DNA from: Strigamia acuminata
Taxonomy: Eukaryota; Arthropoda; Chilopoda; Geophilomorpha; Linotaeniidae
Direction: 5' to 3'
NCBI GenBank assembly: GCA_949358305.1
Contig: OX442319.1
Coordinates: 7,254,001 to 7,318,000 of the forward strand
DNA: 64,000 nucleotides
The notes under the pieces were generated by a model. It saw only the letters and a list, made by a program, of their open reading frames with translations. It ran no database searches and was not told where the DNA came from. A program made the translations under genes and the position numbers. This document shows positions 9,181 to 19,000 of the stretch, piece after piece (positions within the stretch are counted from its first letter, which is position 1; each line of letters opens with the position of its first letter).

Positions 9181-12100
9181 ATGGCGGAACCTACAATGAG
9201 AGATCTTCTAACTGAAGATCAAATCAAAGTGCAACAACAACGTTGGGAATCGCAAGTCACTGCAATGAATCATCTGTTGTCTATATCGGAGAAGACAGCA
9301 GATCCAGGAGAACTGGAAGCGCTGGTGCAAACTGCGAACCCAAAAGAAACGAGAATAGTTGGTGCTTTGAATGATCTACAGGAATATTCGGACCACGGCT
9401 ATTATCTAGAATGCATTGACAAGCTTGAGACTATGCAAGCAAGAGTGGATCTTCTTCGCACGAGATACGAAATTTCAAAGCGATCACTTCCAACTTTGGG
9501 AGGAAGATTAAATACGTCGACAAGCTCAAACCAGAATACAACCTTGAACGCGACAGCAACGTTTAGAAAAAATTCGAAGCTGCCCAAACTGGATTCCGTA
9601 AAATTTGACGGAGATATTTTGAAGTATAGAACATTCAAAAGTAACTTCGAGACCTCCGTACACAAGGATCCAGACCTGAGTAACATTGAAAAACTCCAGT
9701 ATTTACAAACTATGTGTACTGGAGAAGCGGCAATTCTCATCTCAACTTTTCCCCTGATCGAGGAATCCTACGACCTTGCAAGAGAAGAACTCGAAAGACA
9801 TTTTGGTGATGAGGATGCCCAACAAACTGCGTTAATAAAATCAATTCGAGAATTAAAAGCTGTTTCAAGTGTATATCCAACTAAAGCGATAAAAACAAAT
9901 TTGACAAAGATTTCTGCGACTATTAGACTTTTAGAGCAACTTAAAATTCCTATTCAGACTTCCGGAGCCTTCTTATTGCCAGACATAATTAGCAAGTTTC
10001 CAACTTCAATGGCATTAAGATTTTACCAGGTTCACGGAATTCAAAATAAGAACATTGTTACGTTGCTCAATTTCTTTGTGAATGAAGTTGCGATGGCCGA
10101 ACGAACTGAAAGCGTTTCTGAAAAATCGAAAAAAGACAAGAATGAAAAATCTGAAGTGGAGAAACCGAAAGTGAAAGGTTCAATGACCACGTGCGCAGCT
10201 ACTCAAGACGCCAAGCAGTCTACTAGTGCCAAAACAAAGAGTGAACCGAAATCTGAAAGCAAGAATACGCCTTTCAAGACAAACAAGTGCATTTTTTGTG
10301 AAGATGAACATTTAAACGGCGCTTGTAAAAAGGATTTCGAAATTAACGCGAAAATCGAAATAGTTAAGAAAAACCGACTGTGTTTTAATTGTTTCAGAAC
10401 TGGGCATAGAGTGGGAGACTGCAAGGTCAAATTTTCTTGTAAACATTGTGGTGGGCGACACCATTCCACAATATGCAAAAAATCCGAGGTGAAGAATTCA
10501 ACGAACGCTGCGGAGAAGCCGAAGGAGCCACAAGTAACAACACATGTTTCATGCGCGATCTCGACGACTCTACAACTAATGATCTTCACTGCGGACCTCA
10601 AGACCAAATCAGGAGGAACTCACAGCATTCGTGGAATGATCGACCCGGGAAGCCATCGATCGTTCATTACAAAAGAATTTGTTGAAAGACTGAAACTGAA
10701 AAAATGCGGCAGTGTCTCTGCCACCACACAGAGATTCAACGACTCGTCTCCAGCAGCCACGGACTATGATGTGTTTAATGTCACATTGCAAAGTAAAAAT
10801 GACACTCAAGATTTGAAACTTTCAATGCTTTCTGTGGAAAATTTGCCACGAGTGCAGGGCATTCTTAACTCATCAATAATAGACAAGGTGAAGAAGTTAA
10901 ACCTTGAACTTGCTGAAGACCTACCAGCTAAGACTTCTCAAATCGACGTGCTTTTAGGAGTCGACGTGTGGTGGAAGGTCGTTAAGGACGGCAAGAAAAA
11001 AGTAAACGCAGATCTTGGATTAATAAATACAATTTTTGGTTGGGTCTTGTCCGGAGCGGCGGGGAACACCAATTTATTCGAAGATGAGGAAGAATTGACA
11101 ACATGTTGCAACACATGCGACTTAGACATCCAAGAAAAATTGGACAAACTGTGGAACATGGAAGCAATCGGAATAAATGCGGGAGAAAAAGAATCCGACT
11201 TTATTCGCGATCGATTCGAATCAACTACGAAGCGTCTAGACGATGGACGTTATGAAGTCATGCTGCCATTCAACGGACAGGAAGTCGACTTGGAGTCCAA
11301 TTGGGAATTGGCCATGAATCAACTGGCCAACACGCTCAAAAGAATAGATGCCAACGAGGACTACAAAAAACGTTACGACGAGTCCATGTGGCAGTATATT
11401 CACGAAAATCACGCGGAGGAAGTCCCAAAAGAAGAGCGTTTTCTGAAGAAAGGAACATACAATATACCTCACCATCCTGTAATCAAAGAGGATCGAGACA
11501 CGACGAAATTTCGAGTAGTGTTCAACGCGTCTTCATCCAAGAAGGGGAAACTTTCCCTCAATGACTGTTTATTTCCGGGACCCTCCCTTAATCCAGACTT
11601 AATACTCGTTATTGTGAGATTCCGTCTCTATTGTATTCCAATAATAGCAGACATTAAGCAAGCGTTTCTCCAGGTTATGATCAACCCAACTCAAACAAAC
11701 TTTTTACGTTTTTTGTGGGTCGCTCGTGACTATTTCAAAGAGCCATACTCATGGCAAAATTTGTGGAATAATCTAATGGTTCTGCGAATGATTGTCGTGC
11801 CATTTGGCGTCATTTCTTCTCCATTCCTCTTGTGTGCGACGATTAGGAAACAAGCGAAACAATTTGAAGAAACTCATGCAAAAGAAGTCGACGCACTCGA
11901 TGATGGAATCTTCATGGATGATTTGACGTCAGGAGGAGATTTTACAGCCGACACAACATCACATTGCGAGAAACTGAAAATGATATTAGACGACGGAAAG
12001 CTTCCCCTCGTGAAGTGGGCGACCTCAAGCAAGGACGTCTTCAACAATTTGAAAAAAGAAGGTTTTCATATGCGAGGAGAGGAGTTTTCGGACTTAGGAA

Positions 12101-14421
12101 TTATAAAAATGCTTGGAATATTGTGGAACACGGCAGAAGATGTCATGATGTTTAACATTCCGACAATTGAAAAAATTCCGAATACGAAGCGAGAAGTTGT
12201 TTCATTAATGGCTTCCATATTCGATCCAATGGGACTCATTGCTCCTGTTGTGCTTCAAATGAAACTGCTAGTTCAAGCAATCTGGATTAGAACAAAAAAC
12301 TGGGATGAAAAGATTCTTGACTCAGAGAAAAAAGAAGTCGAAGAATGGAGTCAAGACATACAAAAATTGAAAGAATTGAAAGTACAACGTTGGCTGCAGA
12401 CTTATGCCGGTCAAGACATCACTTTAGAAGTTTTCTGTGACGCAAGCACAAAGGCATTTGGCTGTTCAATTTTTGTCGTCAATCTGGAGGGCAAAAGAAC
12501 TTTATTGTTGAGTAAATGTCGTATTGCGCCGACGAAAAAAGTGACTCTTCCTCGACTTGAATTAACTGCAGCAGTGGTAGGAGTGCGAATGACCAAGTAC
12601 CTGTTAAAAAACTTTCTTCCCGGTTACCCGGTCACTGAAGTGCGATACTACTCGGACTCCACCATAACTCTAGCCTGGATAAATTCGGACAAGAACGTAT
12701 GGAAGCCATACGTCTCAAACCGTGTTCAAGAAATTATTTCTTCCACCAAACCCGAACAATGGTCTCACGTACCAACGGAATTTAACCCAGCAGATTTATT
12801 GACTCGACCACATAACTCAAAAACATTGATGCAAAATAAACTTTGGTGGTTTGGAGTTGATGTCTCAAAACTAGAAAAAACAGAAATTATACAAGAGATT
12901 CTTCCAGAAGAGGAACGAAAAATTGTAGTGATGACTATTCAAGTTAAGGAAAGTTTTATTGGACAATTTTTCAAACGTTTCCGGAATTACAACAAACTTT
13001 TGAGAGTTTTTTCGTATATTTTGCGATGGAAAAACAAACTTTTGCGCGGTGAGCCTCTCTCGCCACTCGAGTTAGAGGACAACCAATTGAAGATCCTGCA
13101 ATTTTCCCAGAAACTACATTTTTCTGAGGAGATTGATGATGTGAAAAACAAAAGAAAACTGTCTAAACATTCCACCCTACGCAATTTCGAGCTCTTCATT
13201 GACGAGGACGGATTACTTCGACTTCGTAGCCGCTTGAAAAAATCTTTATTGACATTTGATGAAGTGTATCCAATTATTTTGCATTATGATAGTTGGATAA
13301 CAAGACTGTTAATTAAAAAAGTGCATTTGGAGTTGCTTCACGGTGACATAAGCGAAACTTTGTATCACCTACGCGAACAATTTTGGATTATAAGAGGACG
13401 AAGAACTATACAAACAGTTATTCGAGAATGTGAGATTTGCCGACGAGGAAAACTTGCACGCAACAACCCTTCAACGGGTGACCTTCCTGCTGAACGTGTG
13501 ACACCAGCGGCGCCATTTCAAAACACCGGAGTTGACCACTTGGGTCCCATTTATGTCGGCAGCAACAAGAAAGAAAAGAAAAAAGTATATATCTTGCTTT
13601 TTACTTGTATGGTGACCCGTTCCATACATTTAGAAGTATCAGAGGACCTTTCTGTGCCAAAGTTTTTGCTTGCAATGAGAAGATTTGGGGCACGCTATGG
13701 ATACCCCGGGAAGATTTTCTCTGACAACAGTAAGACGTTTGAGCGCGGAAGCCTCGAATTACAATCGTGGGGAAAACTCATCGGTCAAAAAGACGTGAAA
13801 ACATTCCTATCTGAAAAAAGGGTGCTCTGGACATTCATCCCACCGCTGTCTCCATGGATGGGCGGAGCGTGGGAGCGTCTAGTCCGCTCTGTTAAAGATA
13901 AACTTCGAAAGACATTGTTGCGCAGCACCGTAGACTTAGAAACTCTCCAAACTTTGGCTCTGGAAATTAGTTCAGTGCTAAATTCACGACCTTTATCTTA
14001 TGTCCCCGACAGTGTTGATGGTGGTAGAATTTTGGCACCTGAAAACTTCTTAACAGGAGGTATGCCTAAATACCTAATAAACAAACAATTGAGTGCAATT
14101 AAAAAATCCGATTTGAGAAAACTGGAAATTAAACGACGCCAATTTATTTGGGAGTTCTGGAAAATTTGGAAAAAGAGTTACCTCATGCAATTGAGGAATT
14201 TTTATGAATCCAAAGGTGATAAGTTCTTCAAAAACCCTAAAGTAGACCAAATAGTGCTTCTAGAAAAAATGGGTACTAACCCATATTTTTGGCCACTTGC
14301 CAGGATAAAAGAAATTTTTCCCGGTGAGGATGGTCAAATCCGTGTGATAAAAGTTGTGCTACCCGATGGACGTGAGTTGAAAAGGTCAGTCAAGCATGTG
14401 AGAGCCCTAGAACTTGAGTGA
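9181..14421 (+). CDS. BEL/Pao Gag-Pol polyprotein, intact, 1746 aa
   Basis: Encodes all proteins for particle formation, reverse transcription and integration. Gag: a DUF1759-like region near 135-215 with DLSNIEKLQYLQTMCTGEA, then zinc knuckles at 401-414 (CFNCFRTGHRVGDC) and 420-432. Protease, A17 type: DPGS with Asp488 and the flap-like IDVLLGVDVWW near 588-598. RT: IADIKQAFLQV with Asp824 and the catalytic FMDD at 911-914. RNase H: FCDAST (Asp1087), LPRLELTAAV (Glu1127), YYSDST (Asp1159). Integrase: zinc-binding H1382, H1387, C1417, C1420; core Asp1452, Asp1515 and Glu1565 in GGAWERLV. There is no frameshift between gag and pol and no stop. Start choice: AAAATGG is a good initiation context preceded by the leader. 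No envelope follows. Confidence 0.97.
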   Translation: MAEPTMRDLLTEDQIKVQQQRWESQVTAMNHLLSISEKTADPGELEALVQTANPKETRIVGALNDLQEYSDHGYYLECIDKLETMQARVDLLRTRYEISKRSLPTLGGRLNTSTSSNQNTTLNATATFRKNSKLPKLDSVKFDGDILKYRTFKSNFETSVHKDPDLSNIEKLQYLQTMCTGEAAILISTFPLIEESYDLAREELERHFGDEDAQQTALIKSIRELKAVSSVYPTKAIKTNLTKISATIRLLEQLKIPIQTSGAFLLPDIISKFPTSMALRFYQVHGIQNKNIVTLLNFFVNEVAMAERTESVSEKSKKDKNEKSEVEKPKVKGSMTTCAATQDAKQSTSAKTKSEPKSESKNTPFKTNKCIFCEDEHLNGACKKDFEINAKIEIVKKNRLCFNCFRTGHRVGDCKVKFSCKHCGGRHHSTICKKSEVKNSTNAAEKPKEPQVTTHVSCAISTTLQLMIFTADLKTKSGGTHSIRGMIDPGSHRSFITKEFVERLKLKKCGSVSATTQRFNDSSPAATDYDVFNVTLQSKNDTQDLKLSMLSVENLPRVQGILNSSIIDKVKKLNLELAEDLPAKTSQIDVLLGVDVWWKVVKDGKKKVNADLGLINTIFGWVLSGAAGNTNLFEDEEELTTCCNTCDLDIQEKLDKLWNMEAIGINAGEKESDFIRDRFESTTKRLDDGRYEVMLPFNGQEVDLESNWELAMNQLANTLKRIDANEDYKKRYDESMWQYIHENHAEEVPKEERFLKKGTYNIPHHPVIKEDRDTTKFRVVFNASSSKKGKLSLNDCLFPGPSLNPDLILVIVRFRLYCIPIIADIKQAFLQVMINPTQTNFLRFLWVARDYFKEPYSWQNLWNNLMVLRMIVVPFGVISSPFLLCATIRKQAKQFEETHAKEVDALDDGIFMDDLTSGGDFTADTTSHCEKLKMILDDGKLPLVKWATSSKDVFNNLKKEGFHMRGEEFSDLGIIKMLGILWNTAEDVMMFNIPTIEKIPNTKREVVSLMASIFDPMGLIAPVVLQMKLLVQAIWIRTKNWDEKILDSEKKEVEEWSQDIQKLKELKVQRWLQTYAGQDITLEVFCDASTKAFGCSIFVVNLEGKRTLLLSKCRIAPTKKVTLPRLELTAAVVGVRMTKYLLKNFLPGYPVTEVRYYSDSTITLAWINSDKNVWKPYVSNRVQEIISSTKPEQWSHVPTEFNPADLLTRPHNSKTLMQNKLWWFGVDVSKLEKTEIIQEILPEEERKIVVMTIQVKESFIGQFFKRFRNYNKLLRVFSYILRWKNKLLRGEPLSPLELEDNQLKILQFSQKLHFSEEIDDVKNKRKLSKHSTLRNFELFIDEDGLLRLRSRLKKSLLTFDEVYPIILHYDSWITRLLIKKVHLELLHGDISETLYHLREQFWIIRGRRTIQTVIRECEICRRGKLARNNPSTGDLPAERVTPAAPFQNTGVDHLGPIYVGSNKKEKKKVYILLFTCMVTRSIHLEVSEDLSVPKFLLAMRRFGARYGYPGKIFSDNSKTFERGSLELQSWGKLIGQKDVKTFLSEKRVLWTFIPPLSPWMGGAWERLVRSVKDKLRKTLLRSTVDLETLQTLALEISSVLNSRPLSYVPDSVDGGRILAPENFLTGGMPKYLINKQLSAIKKSDLRKLEIKRRQFIWEFWKIWKKSYLMQLRNFYESKGDKFFKNPKVDQIVLLEKMGTNPYFWPLARIKEIFPGEDGQIRVIKVVLPDGRELKRSVKHVRALELE

Positions 14422-14481
14422 TTTTTCTTTTGTGATTTTTTTGCGTGGTTCTCCATCTCTGTCCTCTCGCCGGCAATTCGC
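14422..14481 (+). other. 3' UTR of BEL-1 with pyrimidine tract and CGCCGGCAAT before the 3' LTR
   Basis: The 60 bp between stop codon and 3' LTR hold a pyrimidine-rich tract (TCTCTGTCCTCTC, 14456-14468) and CGCCGGCAAT (14468-14477) 4 nt before the LTR. The polypurine tract normally found here for plus-strand priming is absent. The kinase-bearing element has the same motif at the same place. Confidence 0.7.
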
Positions 14482-16044
14482 TGTTGCAAGACAGCGTAGA
14501 AATTGTTGTGCTATTTTATTGTCAATATTTTTACCATTTACTTTGAGTTGATTAAAATCTTTAAGTGTTTTAATTTCCTTTGCCTAATTGGTATTTTTCA
14601 CTTTTCAGATTTTTTTATTGCTTATTAAAATGTTTTGACTTGATTTTTATTCATACTTTTCAATATTCAGTAATGTTTATGCTTTGTATTGATTTCAAAT
14701 ATCTTATTCCGTGCATTTATTGACTTATTCACTTGTTTTTTGAGAGTTTGTGTTGATTCCGAACTGTTTTGGTGCAAATTTCGTTACCTAGCATACAATT
14801 GCGATGCTAGTGACGTCATATTTCTGTTTCCCGTAAAGTTACGGTTCCGTCTTCTAACCTTTTGTTTGGTACTTTTCTAATCATTTGGAATTTTATTAAA
14901 CATTCGTTTCTACTAATTAAAACATGCTCTTTCTATCTAGATGCATCAAAACTGCTTTGGAAGTTCCGTTTGATTGGTTTGAACGTTCGTTTCCGTCTGC
15001 CATAAAAGCGCAGCCGGGAATGTTCGTTTGGCCGATAAATTCGTATTTATTCAATCTGTGTATTTTATTCCGATGTTTTGTGAAGAGAATTGATAATTAT
15101 TCTTATAATTTAATCGATACTTTATTGATTATATACATTTTAGTGTTTTTACATTCATTTTTCGTGTAGTTTTGCCGCCGATGTTATGTTCGCCGGACGC
15201 CATGTTTGATCCAACACCTTTGTTATGTTCGCCGGTCGCCATGTTTGTCCCAAGCGACGATTACACAATGTAACCGTTATTTTTGTATTTTATATCACAT
15301 AATTTGCATTTACTATTACATTGCGTTATTATTCAGTATGTATTCTTTGATAATTTTGTGCTTTTGTACCGATCGAAATTCAAATGTGATCGTTATGTAA
15401 TTTTCCTGGCCTGTGATTGGCTATCGTCAATCCTTTCTTTCCGAGATCGGTTTATTGCTAATATCTCATTGTTTAACGTGTTTTTTGACATTGTTGTGAT
15501 TAGCTTTTTTGTTCACCGCATTCTTGTGGTCATTTCAATGTATTTCAATGTATTTTTAGTGCATTTTTAAGCAAATGCCAACTTTGCCGTGATCTTGTTT
15601 CCTCCGTTACCATGGTAACGGAATCTTTCGTGTATCTGTATTTCGCCGCTATCGGCCTGGCGCGTGCCATATTCGGTACTGCGCATGTGCGGTTCTCTAA
15701 GAACCAATCTAATTGCTGTAATTTCTTCAGTTATTAACCAACCTTTGAATAAATGTGTTGTGTTTTATTAGCTCTTGTTTTAGGTTTATTTTCAAACACA
15801 TTCAATGTGTAGTGAGTAGTTTAAAAATTCTCAGGCCAACTTATGTTTCCGCCACCTATTGGATACTTGGTGCAGGTGTTCTCCACATTGTTCCAGCGGT
15901 ACAACAATGCCATTTGTTGCGGATTTATTGCTCTCCAGTGCGATTTTCGTACTAGCCACGCCATACGACCTTGGGCGAGCTCAAGTGTCTTAAATTTGGA
16001 TACGCATCGCCATTCCTTTCTATCTGTCTTGTTGACCTGCAACA
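14482..16044 (+). repeat. 3' LTR of BEL-1
   Basis: 1563 bp, differing from the 5' LTR at one noticed position (15992 A against 8132 G). It ends GACCTGCAACA, followed by the duplicated TTTG and resumed satellite. It repeats the CRE (14811-14818), YY1-like (15198-15206, 15237-15245) and X-box (15604-15621) sites. Confidence 0.95.
15748..15753 (+). terminator. Poly(A) signal AATAAA in BEL-1 3' LTR
   Basis: AATAAA followed directly by the GT-rich TGTGTTGTGTTTTATT, the normal arrangement of a metazoan cleavage and polyadenylation signal. The equivalent 5' LTR site is 7888-7893. It puts the R/U5 boundary shortly downstream, leaving roughly 270 bp of U5 before the LTR end. Confidence 0.6.
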
Positions 16045-19000
16045 TTTGTGCTAAGTCAACTGCGATGTGAAATAAGCTCAAAATTTTTTTTTCAAAGTTT
16101 ATTGCTTGGGTGTTGCTAAAACTTACATTGAAGGCTTCTACTAAGGTTTAAACACTATTTCTAAACATTCAGAGACATTGGTCTTGTGGTGTTTGTGCTA
16201 AGTCAACTGTGATGAGATCAAAAGTCTATTCTACCAAATCATCGGTTGGATGTTTCTAAAACTTACATTGGAGCCTTCTACTAAGGTTTAAACACTATTT
16301 CTGAACATTCAGAGACATTGGACTTGTGGTGTTTGTGCTAAGTCAACTGCGATGTGAAATGAGCTCAAAATTTTTTTTTCAAAATTTATTGCTTAGGTGT
16401 TGCTAAAACTTATATTGAAGGCTTCTACTAAGGTTTAAACACTATTTCTGAACATTCAGAGACATTGGTCTTGTGGTGTTTGTGCTAAGTCAACTACGAT
16501 GTGAAATGAGCTCAAAATTTTTTTTTCAAAATTTAATGCTTGGGTGTTGCTAAAACTTATATTGAAGGCTTCTACTAAGGTTTAAACACTATTTCTGAAC
16601 ATTCAGAGACATTGGACTTGTGGTGTTTGTGCTAAGTCAACTGTGATGAGATCAAAAGTTTATTCTCCCAAATCATTCGTTGGATGTTTCTAAAACTTAC
16701 ATTGGAGCCTTCTACTAAGGTTTAAACACTATTTCTGAACATTCAGAGACATTGGTCTTGTGGTGTTTGTGCTAAGTCAACTGTGATGAGATCAAAAGTC
16801 TATTCTTCCAAATCATTGGTTGGATGTTTCTAAAACTTACATTGGAGCCTTCTACTAAGGTTTAAACACTATTTCTGAACATTCAGAGACATTGGTCTTG
16901 TGGTGTTTGTGCTAAGTCAACTGTGATGAGATCAAAAGTCTATTCTCCCAAATCATCGGTTGGATGTTTCTAAAACTTACATTGGAGCCTTCTACTAAGG
17001 TTTAAACACTATTTCTGAACATTCAGAGACATTGGTCTTATGGTGTTTGTGCTAAGTCAACTATGATGAGATCAAAAGTCTATTCTCCCAAATCATCGGT
17101 TGAATGTTTCTAAAACTTACATTGGAGCCTTCTACTAAGGTTTAAACACTATTTCTGAACATTCAGAGACATTGGTCTTGTGGTGTTTGTGCTAAGTCAA
17201 CTGTGATGAGATCAAAAGTCTATTCTCCCAAATCATCGGTTGGATGTTTCTAAAACTTACATTGGAGCCTTCTACTAAGGTTTAAACACTATTTCTGAAC
17301 ATTCAGAGACATTGGACTTGTGGTGTTTGTGCTAAGTCAACTGCGATGTGAAATGAGCTCAAAATTTTTTTTTCAAAATTTATTGCTTAGGTGTTGCTAA
17401 AACTTATATTGAAGGCTTCTACTAAGGTTTAAACACTATTTCTGAACATTCAGAGACATTGGTCTTGTGGTGTTTGTGCTAAGTCAACTGCGATGTAAAA
17501 TGAGCTCAAAATTTTTTTTTCAAAATTTAATGCTTGGGTGTTGCTAAAACTTATATTGAAGGCTTCTACTAAGGTTTAAACACTATTTCTGAACATTCAG
17601 AGACATTAGACTTGTGGTGTTTGTGCTAAGTCAACTGTGATGAGATCAAAAGTTTATTCTCCCAAATCATTCGTGGGATGTTTCTAAAACTTACATTGGA
17701 GCCTTCTACTAAGGTTTAAACACTATTTCTGAACATTCAGAGACATTGGTCTTGTGGTGTTTGTGCTAAGTCAACTGTGATGAGATCAAAAGTCTATTCT
17801 CCCAAATCATCGGTTAAATGTTATAAAACTTACATTGGAGCCTTCTACTAAGGTTTAAACACTATTTCTGAACATTCAGAGACATTGGTCTTGTGGTGTT
17901 TGTGCTAAGTCAACTGTGATGAGATCAAAAGTCTATTCTCCCAAATCATCGGTTAAATGTTTCTAAAACTTACATTGGAGCCTTCTACTAAGGTTTAAAC
18001 ACTATTTCTGAACATTCAGAGACATTGGACTTGTGGTGTTTGTGCTAAGTAACTGTGATGAGATCAAAAGTCTATTCTCCCAAATCATTGCTTGGATGTT
18101 GCTAAAACTTACATTGAAGGCTTCTACTAAGGTTTAAACACTATTTCTGAACATTCAGAGACATTGGTCTTGTGGTGTTTGTGCTAAGTCAACTGTGATG
18201 AGATCAAAGTCTATTCTCCCAAATCATCGGTTGGATGTTTCTAAAACTTACATTGGAGCCTTCTACTAAGGTTTAAACACTATTTCTGAACATTCAGAGA
18301 CATTGGTCTTATGGTGTTTGTGCTAAGTCAACTATGATGAGATCAAAAGTCTATTCTCCCAAATCATCGGTTGAATGTTTCTAAAACTTACATTGGAGCC
18401 TTCTACTAAGGTTTAAACACTATTTCTGAACATTCAGAGACATTGGTCTTGTGGTGTTTGTGCTAAGTCAACTGTGATGAGATCAAAAGTCTATTCTCCC
18501 AAATCATCGGTTGGATGTTTCTAAAACTTACATTGGAGCCTTCTACTAAGGTTTAAACACTATTTCTGAACATTCAGAGACATTGGTCTTGTGGTGTTTG
18601 TGCTAAGTCAACTGCGATGTGAAATAAGCTCAAAATTTTTTTTTCAAAGTTTATTGCTTGGGTGTTGCTAAAACTTACATTGAAGGCTTCTACTAAGGTT
18701 TAAACACTATTTCTAAACATTCAGAGACATTGGTCTTGTGGTGTTTGTGCTAAGTCAACTGTGATGAGATCAAAAGTCTATTCTCCCAAATCATCGGTTG
18801 GATGTTTCTAAAACTTACATTGGAGCCTTCTACTAAGGTTTAAACACTATTTCTGAACATTCAGAGACATTGGACTTGTGGTGTTTGTGCTAAGTCAACT
18901 GCGATGTCAAATGAGCTCAAAATTTTTTTTTCAAAATTTATTGCTTAGGTGTTGCTAAAACTTATATTGAAGGCTTCTACTAAGGTTTAAACACTATTTC

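Larger units (their letters stand above)
6622..16044 (+). mobile_element. Complete autonomous BEL/Pao LTR retrotransposon (BEL-1)
   Basis: A 9423-bp element with two 1563-bp LTRs (6622-8184 and 14482-16044), a primer binding site, a leader of about 1 kb and one intact 1746-codon Gag-Pol ORF. It is flanked by a 4-bp target duplication TTTG (6618-6621 and 16045-16048), and joining the flanks restores an intact satellite monomer. The LTRs begin TGTTGCA and end TGCAACA. One difference between the LTRs was noticed (8132 G, 15992 A), so the insertion is very recent. The single ORF, the A17-type protease and the domain order protease-RT-RNase H-integrase place it in BEL/Pao. There is no envelope-like ORF after integrase. 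It may be an active element. Confidence 0.96.
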
